Shown: positions 12,123 to 20,686 of the stretch, one piece after another | How positions within the stretch are numbered: the first letter of the stretch is position 1 | How the letters are laid out: each line of letters opens with the position of its first letter | NCBI RefSeq assembly: GCF_016616425.1 | Contig: NZ_CP067101.1 | Location: forward strand, 248,001-312,000 | Direction of reading: 5' to 3' | Length of the DNA: 64,000 nucleotides | Source: Bradyrhizobium diazoefficiens | GTDB taxonomy: Bacteria > Pseudomonadota > Alphaproteobacteria > Rhizobiales > Xanthobacteraceae | Notes under the pieces: model-generated | Told to the model about the DNA's origin: nothing | Databases searched by the model: none | The model's input: the letters and a program-made list of their open reading frames with translations, nothing else | Made by a program: the position numbers and the translations under genes

Positions 12123-12923
12123 ATGTACCAGACCAATTATCATCGCGCTTCCTCGGTCGACGAGGCCGCCAGCCTGTTCGCCAAGGGCAGCGAGTCGAAG
12201 TTCCTTGCCGGCGGCCAGACGCTGCTTCCGGTGATGAAGCAGCGCCTTGCAAGCCCATCCGACGTCATCGACCTCGGCAAGATTAGGGAGCTGCAGGGCG
12301 TCGAATTGTCGGGCGACACGCTGACCATCAAGGCCGCCACGACCTATTTCGACATCATGCAGAATGCCGATGTGAAGAAGGCGATCCCCGCGATCGCCTA
12401 TCTCACCTCGATGCTCGGCGATCCCGCCGTGCGCTATCGCGGCACGATCGGCGGTTCGATTGCCAACAACGATCCCGCGGCGGACTTTCCCGCCGCGCTG
12501 CTCGCGCTCGGCGCCACCGTGAAGACCAACAAGCGGCCGATATCAGCCGAGGACTTCTTCCAGGGCCTGTTCACGACAGCGCTGGAAGACGGCGAGATCA
12601 TCACCGCCGTGTCGTTCCCGGTTCCGGCGAAGGCCGGCTACGCGAAAATGCGGCACCCGGCCTCGCGCTTTGCGCTGACCGGCGTGTTCGTCGCGCAGAC
12701 CAAGTCGGGCGAGGTCCGCGTCGCCGCGACCGGCGCTTCGCAGAGCGGCGTGATGCGGGTGCCTGCCATCGAAGCCGCGCTGAAGGCGAACTGGTCGCCG
12801 TCGACAATCGACAGCGTCAGCATTTCCGCAAGCGGGCTGCTCGCTGACATCCACGGCACGGCGGAATATCGCGCCAACCTGATCAAGGTGATGGCGCAAC
12901 GAGCGGTGGCCGCCGCCGGCTGA
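12123..12923 (+). CDS. coxM: CO dehydrogenase-like medium subunit, FAD-binding
   Basis: Flavoprotein subunit of 266 residues that takes electrons from the CoxS clusters. The FAD pyrophosphate loops are AGGQTLLPVM near residue 32 and TIGGSIANNDPAADFPA near residue 110. The ATG follows AGGGAGGACCGAAG. It is the last gene of the cluster and is followed by a hairpin terminator. No maturation genes (coxDEF, xdhC-like) are present nearby, so these must lie elsewhere. Confidence 0.92.
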   Translation: MYQTNYHRASSVDEAASLFAKGSESKFLAGGQTLLPVMKQRLASPSDVIDLGKIRELQGVELSGDTLTIKAATTYFDIMQNADVKKAIPAIAYLTSMLGDPAVRYRGTIGGSIANNDPAADFPAALLALGATVKTNKRPISAEDFFQGLFTTALEDGEIITAVSFPVPAKAGYAKMRHPASRFALTGVFVAQTKSGEVRVAATGASQSGVMRVPAIEAALKANWSPSTIDSVSISASGLLADIHGTAEYRANLIKVMAQRAVAAAG

Positions 12924-12957
12924 CCGTCACGCTTTAGCGTCTCGACGCAAATCTTCC

Positions 12958-12985
12958 GCGGCGCGCAGCAATGCGCGCCGCTTTT
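12958..12985 (+). terminator. Intrinsic terminator after coxM
   Basis: A perfect 10-base stem GCGGCGCGCA/TGCGCGCCGC closes a GCAA (GNRA) tetraloop and is followed by TTTT. It lies 35 bases after the coxM stop and points rightwards, ending the coxSLM transcript. Confidence 0.8.
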
Positions 12986-13133
12986 GTTATGCGCCCATGC
13001 ATGAAAACCGCTTGCCTCGCTGGCGTGAAGGCGAGAAAAGTTAATCAGCCAATTAACTCGCTCCCAGAGAGCAACGTCAGAGGCCATTGCCGGACCGCCG
13101 GCATGCGCCCCGCGACCCGAGGAAACAACCAAC

Positions 13134-14243
13134 GTGCTCGATAAATCAGCCTCCACGTCCTCCGTCCGCGCCTCTGGCCCGCTCTCGGGCTTCCGCATCG
13201 TCGAATTCGCCGGCATCGGGCCCGGCCCGTTCGCCTGCATGATGCTGGCGGACATGGGCGCCGATGTCGTCACACTCGACCGCGTCGGCGCGAAGAAGAG
13301 CATGAAGTCGGTGGCCGGACGCGGCCGCAAGGTGATCGAGCTCGACCTCAAGGACAAGGCGGCGATCGCGCAAGTTCTCGACCTGCTCGCCAGCGCCGAT
13401 GCGCTGGTCGAGGGTTTTCGTCCCGGCGTGATGGAGCGACTCGGCCTCGGGCCTGACCTCGTGCTCGCACGCAACCCCAAGCTGGTCTATGGCCGCATGA
13501 CCGGCTGGGGCCAGGAAGGCCCGCTGGCCAATGCCGCAGGCCACGACATCAACTACATCTCCATCACCGGTGCGCTCGCCGCCATCGGCACGAAGGAAGC
13601 ACCGGTACCGCCGCTCAATCTCGTCGGTGATTTCGGCGGCGGCGCGCTCTATCTCGTCGTCGGCGTCCTTGCCGCGCTGCTGGAAGCGCAGAGATCCGGC
13701 AAGGGCCAGGTCGTCGATGCCGCGATGTGCGACGGCGCGGCATCGCTGATGTCGTTTTTCTTCGACATGACCACGATCGGCCGCTGGACCGAAGGACGCG
13801 ACCAGAACTTCCTCGACGGTGGCGCGCATTTCTACGGCGTCTACGAATGCGCCTGCGGGCACTTCATTTCGATCGGCTCGATCGAGCCGCAATTCTACGC
13901 GCTGCTGCGCGAGCATGCGGGCCTGACGGACGCCGATTTCGACGCGCAAATGGACCGCAAGGCCTGGCCGGCGCTGAAGGAGAAGCTCAAGGCGGTGTTC
14001 AAGAGCAAGACGCGCGCGGACTGGTGCAAGATCATGGAAGGCACCGACATCTGCTTCGCGCCGGTGCTGACCATGTCGGAGGCCACGCAACATCCGCACA
14101 TGGTTGCCCGCAACGTGTTCATCGAGCGCCACGGCGTGAAGCAGCCCGCGCCGGCGCCGCGCTTCTCGCGCACGCCCTCGGCAGTGCGCGAGCCGGAGGC
14201 GGCGGAGATCGGGGCGGTGACGAAGGCGTGGAAGGCGATGTAG
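13134..14243 (+). CDS. CaiB/BaiF CoA-transferase family protein, alpha-methylacyl-CoA racemase-like
   Basis: Family III CoA-transferase fold, 369 residues. [19 protein letters not shown] is the typical N-terminal signature. Three motifs match the racemase branch: GHDINY (His, MCR His126), VGDFGGGAL (Asp156) and GVYEC (Glu241), so epimerisation of 2-methylacyl-CoA esters in branched fatty-acid or sterol side-chain breakdown is the best guess; a CoA-transferase is the alternative. The start is a GTG after a weak GAGGAAA site. It stands alone after the cox terminator and is followed by an intergenic repeat. Confidence 0.85.
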   Translation: MLDKSASTSSVRASGPLSGFRIVEFAGIGPGPFACMMLADMGADVVTLDRVGAKKSMKSVAGRGRKVIELDLKDKAAIAQVLDLLASADALVEGFRPGVMERLGLGPDLVLARNPKLVYGRMTGWGQEGPLANAAGHDINYISITGALAAIGTKEAPVPPLNLVGDFGGGALYLVVGVLAALLEAQRSGKGQVVDAAMCDGAASLMSFFFDMTTIGRWTEGRDQNFLDGGAHFYGVYECACGHFISIGSIEPQFYALLREHAGLTDADFDAQMDRKAWPALKEKLKAVFKSKTRADWCKIMEGTDICFAPVLTMSEATQHPHMVARNVFIERHGVKQPAPAPRFSRTPSAVREPEAAEIGAVTKAWKAM

Positions 14244-14370
14244 CTGCCGTGCCCCGGATGCTGCGCAGCACGAAGTGATGCGCTGCTGAGCCGGGGCCCA
14301 TGCCTGCAAGACAAGACTGGGTCCCGGCTCTGCGCAGCAGCGTAAGAACGCTGCAGCGCGTCCGGGACAC
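14244..14370. repeat. Dispersed palindromic intergenic repeat (family A)
   Basis: Contains GTGCCCCGGATGCTGCGCAG..., GAGCCGGGGCCCA, GGTCCCGGCTCTGCGCAGCAG and CGCTGCAGCGCGTCCGGGACACG, able to fold into nested hairpins. A shorter relative with the same CTGCGC-GCAGCG-CGCTGCAGCGC-TCCGGGACACGA core is at 53541-53606. It resembles repeats scattered through Bradyrhizobium genomes (from memory). Confidence 0.65.
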
Positions 14371-14382
14371 GAGCGTGAAGAT

Positions 14383-15501
14383 TTACGCCGCGCTCTCCAC
14401 CTTCAGCACCCCGCGCCGGATCTGATCCTCCTCGATCGATTCGAACAGGGCCTTGAAATTGCCCTCGCCGAATCCGTCATCGCCCTTGCGTTGGATGAAC
14501 TCGAAGAAGATCGGACCGATGGCGTTGGCCGAGAAGATCTGGAGCAGCACCTTGGTCTGGCCACCCTCGACCACGCCTTCGCCGTCGATCAGGATGCCGT
14601 TCTTCCGGAGACGCGAGAGATCCTCGCCATGCCCGGGCAGCCGCGCATCGATCTTCTCGAAATAGGTCTCGGGCGGCGGCGGCATGAACGGCAGGCCCGC
14701 TTCGCGCAGGCCTTCGATGGTGCGGTAGATGTCGCGGCAGCCGCAGGCGATGTGCTGGATGCCCTCGCCGCGATAGGTCTTCAGATATTCCTCGATCTGG
14801 CCGGAATCGCCGGCGTCCTCGTTGATCGGAATCCGGATCTTGCCGTCGGGGCTGGTCAACGCGCGCGAGAACAGGCCGGAGGCGCGACCCTCGATGTCGA
14901 AGAAGCGGATCTGACGGAAGTTGAACAGCTTCTCGTAGAAGCCCGCCCAGACATCCATGCGACCGCGATGAACATTGTGGGTGAGATGGTCGAGGTAGAA
15001 CAGGCCAGCACCGACCGGCCGTGGATCGCGCGCACCGAGCCATTCGAATTGGGCGTCGTAGGCCGAGCCCTTGGCGCCGTAGCGATCGACCAGATAGAGC
15101 AGGCTGCCGCCGATGCCCTTGATCGCGGGCACGTCGAGCGTCTTTTGTGCGGACGACACATCTGCAGGCTCCGCACCGAGCGAAATCGCCCGGTCATAGG
15201 CCGCCTTTGCATCGACGACGCGGAACGCCATCGACGGCGCGCACGGCCCGTGGGTGGCGACGAACTCGTAACCATCGGTGCCGGGCTCCTCGTTGACGAG
15301 GTAGTTGATGTCGCCCTGGCGATAGACGGTGATCCTCTTGGTCTTGTGGCGCGCGACGGGCGCATAGCCCATCAGCTTGAACAATGCATGCAGCTCGCCC
15401 GGATTGGGATGGGCATATTCGACGAACTCGAACCCGTCGGTGCCCATCGGATTGTCGGCGCTAACAGTGGCCGGCGGTGCATCGTGCGGAAACGGTCCCA
15501 T
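14383..15501 (-). CDS. hppD: 4-hydroxyphenylpyruvate dioxygenase
   Basis: Non-haem Fe(II) dioxygenase of 372 residues that turns 4-hydroxyphenylpyruvate, the transamination product of tyrosine, into homogentisate. Two vicinal-oxygen-chelate halves are seen. The iron ligands are the His of LDHLTHNV, the His of IQHIACG and the Glu of FFEFIQRKGDDGFGEGNF. The ATG at 15501 is preceded by a GGGAGAG site. It is divergent from an Lrp-type regulator and supplies the substrate of hmgA some 4 kb away. Confidence 0.96.
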   Translation of the reverse strand: MGPFPHDAPPATVSADNPMGTDGFEFVEYAHPNPGELHALFKLMGYAPVARHKTKRITVYRQGDINYLVNEEPGTDGYEFVATHGPCAPSMAFRVVDAKAAYDRAISLGAEPADVSSAQKTLDVPAIKGIGGSLLYLVDRYGAKGSAYDAQFEWLGARDPRPVGAGLFYLDHLTHNVHRGRMDVWAGFYEKLFNFRQIRFFDIEGRASGLFSRALTSPDGKIRIPINEDAGDSGQIEEYLKTYRGEGIQHIACGCRDIYRTIEGLREAGLPFMPPPPETYFEKIDARLPGHGEDLSRLRKNGILIDGEGVVEGGQTKVLLQIFSANAIGPIFFEFIQRKGDDGFGEGNFKALFESIEEDQIRRGVLKVESAA

Positions 15502-15626
15502 TGGCGGCTCTCCCTAATTGCCCTTCTGGAAGGAAATATCCTTCATGGGGCCTGCAATGAGCGTGCAAACGGGACGTCTTTTGGTTATCATATGCGCGAT
15601 CTGTGCATGAAGCGGGCAAACGACGC

Positions 15627-16106
15627 ATGATTTCGGTTGACGCCTTCGACCTCAAGATCCTGGGCGCGCTCCAGGGCGACGGCCGCCTCACCAACCAGGA
15701 GCTGGCCGAGCTTGCGGGACTTTCGGCCTCGCAATGCTCGCGCCGGCGGATGCGGCTGGAGGAGGAGAAGGTGATCGCGGGCTATCACGCCGACCTCTCC
15801 AGCGAAGCCCTCGGCTTCGGCGTGATCGCCTTCATCCAGGTGACGCTTGCGACGCACTCGCCGGATAACTCGAAGCGGTTTCGCGCGCTGGTGGGCCGCA
15901 TCGACGAGATCCAGGAGGCGTATTCGCTGACGGGCGACGCCGACTATGTGCTGAAGGCGGTGCTGCGCGACCTCAAGGGGCTCTCCAACCTCGTCAACGA
16001 CGTGCTGATGCCGCACCAGAGCGTGGCGCATGTGCGCTCCTCGATCGTGCTCGATAGGCTGAAAGAGAGTTCGCGGTTGCCGCTCAAGGAGATCATGGCC
16101 GGCTGA
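15627..16106 (+). CDS. Lrp/AsnC-family transcriptional regulator
   Basis: DNA-binding regulator of about 159 residues with an N-terminal winged helix (DAFDLKILGALQGDGRLTNQELAEL, recognition helix SASQCSRRRMRLEE) and a C-terminal RAM ligand domain. Divergent orientation and a 125-base gap to hppD suggest it senses tyrosine, phenylalanine or a derivative and controls hppD. The ATG 15627 (MISVDAFD) fits the usual Lrp start; a GTG at 15603 would add 8 residues. Confidence 0.88.
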   Translation: MISVDAFDLKILGALQGDGRLTNQELAELAGLSASQCSRRRMRLEEEKVIAGYHADLSSEALGFGVIAFIQVTLATHSPDNSKRFRALVGRIDEIQEAYSLTGDADYVLKAVLRDLKGLSNLVNDVLMPHQSVAHVRSSIVLDRLKESSRLPLKEIMAG

Positions 16107-16178
16107 AATCGAGGGAACTATGGCATTCGCGCTGGCTACGCGATCTGCGATGATCGAAGCCATGTCCGGAGATTCAAC

Positions 16179-16490
16179 ATGGCCCTCCAGCTTCGCCCGA
16201 ACTGCGAATATTGCGACCGCGACCTGCCGCCAAGCGCAACGGATGCGCGGATCTGCTCCTACGAATGCACGTTCTGCGCGGACTGCGTCGACACCAAACT
16301 GTCCAATGTCTGCCCGAACTGCGGCGGCGGCTTTGCCCCGCGCCCGATCAGGCCGATGCAGGAGTGGCGGCCAGGCATCTGCACAGCCAAGCAGGCGCCG
16401 TCGGACAAAAGAGTGCATTTGAAATACAGCCTCGAGGATGTCGCAGCGCATTGCGCGCGGATTCGCGACGTGCCGCCGGAGAGGCGGTAG
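16179..16490 (+). CDS. DUF1272 Cys-rich zinc-binding-like protein
   Basis: Protein of 103 residues. The first 60 carry CxxC pairs (CEYC, CSYECTFCADC, CPNCGG) that look like a treble-clef or rubredoxin-like metal site, which is the DUF1272 family; the tail is unrelated. GGAGA precedes the ATG. The family has no known function. Confidence 0.85.
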   Translation: MALQLRPNCEYCDRDLPPSATDARICSYECTFCADCVDTKLSNVCPNCGGGFAPRPIRPMQEWRPGICTAKQAPSDKRVHLKYSLEDVAAHCARIRDVPPERR

Positions 16491-16513
16491 GTTCTCTCGA
16501 CACCGTTGATTTC

Positions 16514-16607
16514 CGTAGGGTGGGCAAAGCGAAGCATGCCCACCATGGCCACCATAATTGCAGAAGAATGGTGGGCACGGCGCTGACGCGCCTTTGCCCA
16601 CCCTACG
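16514..16607. repeat. Dispersed hairpin repeat (family B)
   Basis: Perfect 16-base arms CGTAGGGTGGGCAAAG (16514-16529) and CTTTGCCCACCCTACG (16592-16607), with an inner pair TGCCCACCAT/ATGGTGGGCA. It lies between convergent genes and could also act as a bidirectional terminator. The motif is a familiar bradyrhizobial intergenic repeat. Confidence 0.75.
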
Positions 16608-16627
16608 AAGTCTGAATGTGCGGCACC

Positions 16628-17899
16628 CTACTCCGCCGCCAAAATCGTCCCCTCGACCTCGCCAAACCCCACGCGATAGCCGTTGCCCTGGCACCAGCCG
16701 CGCATGACGAGGCTGTCGCCGTCTTCAAGGAACGAGCGCTTGGCGCCGCCGGGCAGCTCGACCGGCTCGGTGCCGTTCCAGCTGATCTCGAGCAAGCTGC
16801 CGCGCTGGTTCTTCTCCGGGCCGGAGATCGTGCCCGACCCTAAGAGATCGCCGACATTCATGGCGCAGCCGCTTGAGGCGTGGTGCATCAGCTGCTGCAC
16901 CGAGGACCAGTACATGTACTTGAAATTGGTGCGGCTGATGCTGGCGGGCGCGTTGGCCGCGGCGGTGCGCAAGGAGACGTCGAGCTCGACATCGTAATTC
17001 TGCGGCCTTTCCTGCCTGAGATAATCGAGCGGCACCGGCTGCTGCTCCGGCCCTTTCAGGCGGAACGGCTCCAGCGCTTCGCGCGTCACCACCCACGGGC
17101 TGATCGAGGTCGCGAACGCCTTGGCGAGGAACGGGCCGAGCGGCACATATTCCCATTGCTGGATGTCGCGCGCGCTCCAGTCATTGAGCAAGACGAATCC
17201 GAAGATCATCTCCTCGGCCTGCCGTTCGGTGAGCATGCCGCCGATCGGTGAGGGTTGGCCGATGACGACGCCCATCTCCAGCTCGAAATCGAGCCGCTTG
17301 CAGGGTCCGAAGCTCGGCACATCCACATTCGGCGGCTTCAGCTGACCGCGCGGCCGCTTCACCTTGGTGCCGGAGACCACGACGGTGGAGGCGCGGCCAT
17401 TATAGGCGATCGGCATATGCAGCCAATTCGGCTGCAGCGCATTGTCCTTGCCGCGGAACATCACGCCGACATTGGTGGCGTGCTCTTTCGACGAATAGAA
17501 ATCGGTGTAGCCGGAGACGGTGAAGGGAAGATGCAGCCTTGCATCGTTCATCGGCACGAGCGCTTCGCTGCGCAGCTCCTCGTTGTCGCGCAGCTCCGGA
17601 TGATCATGGCGCAACAGCTCGCTGATCCGCGCCCGCGTCGTCGTCCACACCTTCGGCCCCAGCGCCATGAAGGCGTTGAGCGAGGCCCCGGAGAACACGC
17701 CGAGCGGGCCGACGTCGAGCCGGGAATCCTGCTCGAGCTCCCAGAGATCGAGCACATAATTGCCGATGGTCACGCCCACCCGCGGCGTCGGATTGGCCGC
17801 GGTCGAGAACACGCCGTAAGGCAGGTTCTGGATCGGGAAGTCGGAAGAAGGATCGACCTCGATAAAGGAGCGGAGGCTGGGGTCGTTAGGGTGGGGCAT
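16628..17899 (-). CDS. fahA: Fumarylacetoacetase (fumarylacetoacetate hydrolase)
   Basis: Last enzyme of tyrosine/homogentisate breakdown; it splits fumarylacetoacetate into fumarate and acetoacetate. About 423 residues, the usual length. Metal and active-site segments seen are FYSSKEHATNVGVMFRG, the acidic FELEMGVVIG and LNDWSARDIQQWEY-VPLGPF. The ATG 17899 (MPHPNDPSLRSFIE) is preferred to one 11 codons upstream. It lies 209 bases after hmgA on the same strand, separated by a hairpin repeat. No maleylacetoacetate isomerase gene is in the window. Confidence 0.95.
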   Translation of the reverse strand: MPHPNDPSLRSFIEVDPSSDFPIQNLPYGVFSTAANPTPRVGVTIGNYVLDLWELEQDSRLDVGPLGVFSGASLNAFMALGPKVWTTTRARISELLRHDHPELRDNEELRSEALVPMNDARLHLPFTVSGYTDFYSSKEHATNVGVMFRGKDNALQPNWLHMPIAYNGRASTVVVSGTKVKRPRGQLKPPNVDVPSFGPCKRLDFELEMGVVIGQPSPIGGMLTERQAEEMIFGFVLLNDWSARDIQQWEYVPLGPFLAKAFATSISPWVVTREALEPFRLKGPEQQPVPLDYLRQERPQNYDVELDVSLRTAAANAPASISRTNFKYMYWSSVQQLMHHASSGCAMNVGDLLGSGTISGPEKNQRGSLLEISWNGTEPVELPGGAKRSFLEDGDSLVMRGWCQGNGYRVGFGEVEGTILAAE

Positions 17900-17930
17900 T
17901 GGTTTCCCGTTGCGCAGCGGTGACGGTGTC

Positions 17931-18100
17931 ACCCTCCCCTGGAGGTGGAGGGTCGGCTCATATTGAACGCAGCGAAATATGAGACGGGGTGGGGTGATCT
18001 CTCAACACGGGCACCGCCTCAATGGAGAGACTGTCACCCCACCCCGCTACGCATTCCGCTTCGCTGCATGCGTAGCGACCCTCCCCCTCCAGGGGAGGGT
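17931..18100. repeat. Dispersed hairpin repeat (family C) between hmgA and fahA
   Basis: 25-base arms at 17931-17955 and 18076-18100 (ACCCTCCCCTGGAGG(T/G)GGAGGGTCG against its complement) differ by one base, with inner pairing of GGGGTGGGGTGA and TCACCCCACCCC. A single short copy of the outer motif is at 50483-50505. It may stabilise or attenuate the hmgA-fahA transcript. Confidence 0.75.
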
Positions 18101-18108
18101 AAGAGGCA

Positions 18109-19455
18109 TCACGGCTTATTCGGATCGAATCGCTTCTCGAGGCCCTTCCAGCAATCGGCGTAGTCGTCCTGCAGCGTCGACGCGTTCGCCGCGTGTGCGG
18201 TGACGCGCTGCGGGTAGCGGGTCTCGAACATGAATGCCATGGTGCCGGTCAGCTTGACCGGCTTCAGCTCGCCGTTGCTGGCGTGCTCGAAGGCGTCGCG
18301 ATCGGGGCCATGCGGCAGCATGCAATTGTGCAGGCTGATGCCGCCGGGCACGAAGCCTTGCGGCTTGGCGTCGTAGACGCCGTAGATCAGGCCCATGAAC
18401 TCGCTCATGATGTTCATGTGGTACCAGGGCGGGCGGAAGGTGTTGTCGGCGACCAACCAGCGCTCGGGGAAGATGACGAAGTCGATATTCGCGGTGCCCG
18501 CCGTCTCCGATGGCGAGGTCAGCACCGTGAAGATCGAGGGATCGGGATGATCGAAGCTGATCGCGCCAACCGGCGAGAATGTGCGCAGATCATATTTGTA
18601 GGGCGCGTAATTGCCGTGCCAGGCGACGACGTCGACCGGCGAATGGGCGAGCTGCGTCTTGAACAGCGAGCCGCCCCATTTCACGAAGAGCTCGGTCGGC
18701 GTGTCCTTGTCCTCGAAGTTCGCGACCGGCGTCAGGAAGTCGCGCGCATTGGCAAGACAGTTGGCGCCGATCGGGCCGCGCTCCGGCAACGTGAAGGCGC
18801 CGCCATAGTTCTCGCAGAGATATCCGCGGGCCGGACCGCTCGGAATCTCGACCCGGAACTTGACGCCGCGCGGGATCACCACGATCTCGCCCGGCTCAGC
18901 ATCGATGCGGCCGAACTCGGTGACGAGGCGCAAATTGCCCTGCTGAAGCACGAACAGCAATTCGCCGTCGGCATCGTAGAAATGCTGGTCCACCATCGAC
19001 TTCGTGATGAGATAGACATGCGCGGCCATGCCGGCTTGTGTGTTCACGTCACCCGCCGTCGTCATGGTCTGCACGCCCTGGAGGAAGGTCAGTTCCTCCT
19101 TTGGAATCGGCGCCGGATCCCAGCGCAGCTGCGCAATCGGCAGATCGTATTCGTGACACGGTGCCGAGCGCCACAGGCCGGTATCGACCTTCTCGAAACG
19201 CCCCGAGTGCTTCACCGATGGGCGGATGCGGTAGAGCCAGGAGCGCTCGTTGGCGCCGCGCGGCGCGGTGAAGGGCGAGCCCGAGAGCTGCTCGGCATAG
19301 AGCCCATAGGCGCAGCGCTGCGGCGAATTGCGCCCGATCGGCAGCGCGCCCGGCAGCGCCTCGGTCTCAAAGCTGTTGCCGAAGCCGGACATATAGCCCG
19401 GCGTGACCTGGGCCGAGCTTCGGATGACCTGATCAGGCGAGGTATTGATATTCAT
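18109..19455 (-). CDS. hmgA: Homogentisate 1,2-dioxygenase
   Basis: Fe(II) ring-cleavage dioxygenase of 448 residues converting homogentisate to maleylacetoacetate. The N-terminus [21 protein letters not shown] and the metal region (EFMGLIYG, then [15 protein letters not shown]) are diagnostic. The ATG 19455 has GGAGGAGG just upstream and starts 2 bases after the stop of the MBL-fold gene, so the two are co-translated. Confidence 0.97.
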   Translation of the reverse strand: MNINTSPDQVIRSSAQVTPGYMSGFGNSFETEALPGALPIGRNSPQRCAYGLYAEQLSGSPFTAPRGANERSWLYRIRPSVKHSGRFEKVDTGLWRSAPCHEYDLPIAQLRWDPAPIPKEELTFLQGVQTMTTAGDVNTQAGMAAHVYLITKSMVDQHFYDADGELLFVLQQGNLRLVTEFGRIDAEPGEIVVIPRGVKFRVEIPSGPARGYLCENYGGAFTLPERGPIGANCLANARDFLTPVANFEDKDTPTELFVKWGGSLFKTQLAHSPVDVVAWHGNYAPYKYDLRTFSPVGAISFDHPDPSIFTVLTSPSETAGTANIDFVIFPERWLVADNTFRPPWYHMNIMSEFMGLIYGVYDAKPQGFVPGGISLHNCMLPHGPDRDAFEHASNGELKPVKLTGTMAFMFETRYPQRVTAHAANASTLQDDYADCWKGLEKRFDPNKP

Positions 19456-19457
19456 GA

Positions 19458-20414
19458 CTATCCTCCTCCTTGCAAGGCAGCCCACATCTCCTGGTCGCGC
19501 TTGTCGGTCCAGATCACGGGATCGTCGATCCCGGATGCCTCGTCATAGGCGCGCGACACGTTGAACGGCAGGCAGTGCTCGTAGATGGCGAAGCTGGAGA
19601 ATTTCGGATCCATCACCTCGCGGGTCGCCGCCATCGATTCCTTCAGCGTGCGCCCCCTGGCAACCGAGATTTCGGCAGCGCCATAAAGCGAGGTGACGAA
19701 GTCCCGCGTCATTGCGATGGCTTCGCGCACGGTGGCAGTGCCTTTCAGCGCGTCGCCGCGGCCCGGCGCGATCGCCTTGGGATTGAAGTTGCGGATCTCG
19801 TTCAGCGTCAGCGGCCATTCGCGCAAATGCGCATCGCCGCAATAGCAGGCCGAGTGATATTCGATGAGGTCGCCGGAGAACATGACTTCCGCGTCCGGCA
19901 CCCAGGCGACGATGTCGCCGGAGGTGTGACCGGCCCCGAGCTGCATCAGCCGCACCTCGCGCTTGCCGAGATAGATCGACATCTCGCCTTCGAAGGTCAG
20001 CGTCGGCCAAGTCAGGCCGGGAATGCTTTGGGCATCCTGGAACAGACGCGGGAAGCGGCCATATTCGGAATCCCAATCCTGCTTGCCGCGCTCGCCGATC
20101 AGCCGATAGGTCTCCTGCGAGGCGACGATGCCCTGCGCGTTGTAGGCGGAAGCGCCCAGCACGCGCACCGCATGATAGTGCGACAGCACGACATATTTGA
20201 TCGGCTTGTCGGTGACCGCGCGCACGCGCTCGATCACCTTGTTCGCCATCGCGGGCGTCGCCTGAGCGTCGAACACCAGGCAGCCGTCGTCACCGACGAT
20301 GATTGCGGTGTTCGGATCGCCCTCGGCGGTGAAGGCGTAGAGATCGGTGCCGATCTCGGAGAAGGTGATCTTCTTCTCGGAGAGATCGCCGGTGGATGCG
20401 AAGTTCTTCGCCAT
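19458..20414 (-). CDS. MBL-fold metallo-hydrolase of the homogentisate operon
   Basis: Metallo-beta-lactamase fold protein of 318 residues. The usual HxHxDH motif reads [12 protein letters not shown], so the Asp and His that bind the second zinc are Ala-Val-Arg here; the later ligands GAGHTSGD and FSGDLIEYH are present. It may therefore bind one metal or act on an unusual substrate. Start ATG 20414 follows AAAGGACGA. Position inside a homogentisate operon suggests hydrolysis of an aromatic thioester, lactone or ester feeding the pathway; this is inference. Confidence 0.82.
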   Translation of the reverse strand: MAKNFASTGDLSEKKITFSEIGTDLYAFTAEGDPNTAIIVGDDGCLVFDAQATPAMANKVIERVRAVTDKPIKYVVLSHYHAVRVLGASAYNAQGIVASQETYRLIGERGKQDWDSEYGRFPRLFQDAQSIPGLTWPTLTFEGEMSIYLGKREVRLMQLGAGHTSGDIVAWVPDAEVMFSGDLIEYHSACYCGDAHLREWPLTLNEIRNFNPKAIAPGRGDALKGTATVREAIAMTRDFVTSLYGAAEISVARGRTLKESMAATREVMDPKFSSFAIYEHCLPFNVSRAYDEASGIDDPVIWTDKRDQEMWAALQGGG

Positions 20415-20450
20415 CAGGTCGTCCTTTGAGCTGTGCTTCAAGTTCTGGGG

Positions 20451-20678
20451 CTATTGTTGTTGCTGTTGCTGCTGCTGCTGGCCGTCGATCATGCGGCGCT
20501 TGGCGAGCCCGATCGCCTCGCGCAGCACATCGATATCGCCGATATGGTTGGCGAGAATCAGGACCAGCGCCGCATCGAAATCGGCGCTCTGCTCGTCACT
20601 GAGGCCGCGATGCGCCTCGACGATGGCACGGAAGGCGTCGTCGGGTCGCGCGAAGTTGGAACTGGTGGAAAGTGGCAT
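20451..20678 (-). CDS. DUF2783 small protein with C-terminal polyglutamine
   Basis: Protein of 75 residues. Residues 10-62 (DDAFRAIVEAHRGLSDEQSAD..., then LANHIGDIDVLREAI) form the DUF2783 helical domain often found beside FAD hydroxylases of aromatic catabolism. It ends in nine consecutive Gln codons (CAG/CAA) directly before TAG. The gene lies 8 bases after the hydroxylase stop and 36 before the MBL gene. A role as hydroxylase partner is only guessed from linkage. Confidence 0.82.
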   Translation of the reverse strand: MPLSTSSNFARPDDAFRAIVEAHRGLSDEQSADFDAALVLILANHIGDIDVLREAIGLAKRRMIDGQQQQQQQQQ

Positions 20679-20686
20679 GAAAAACC

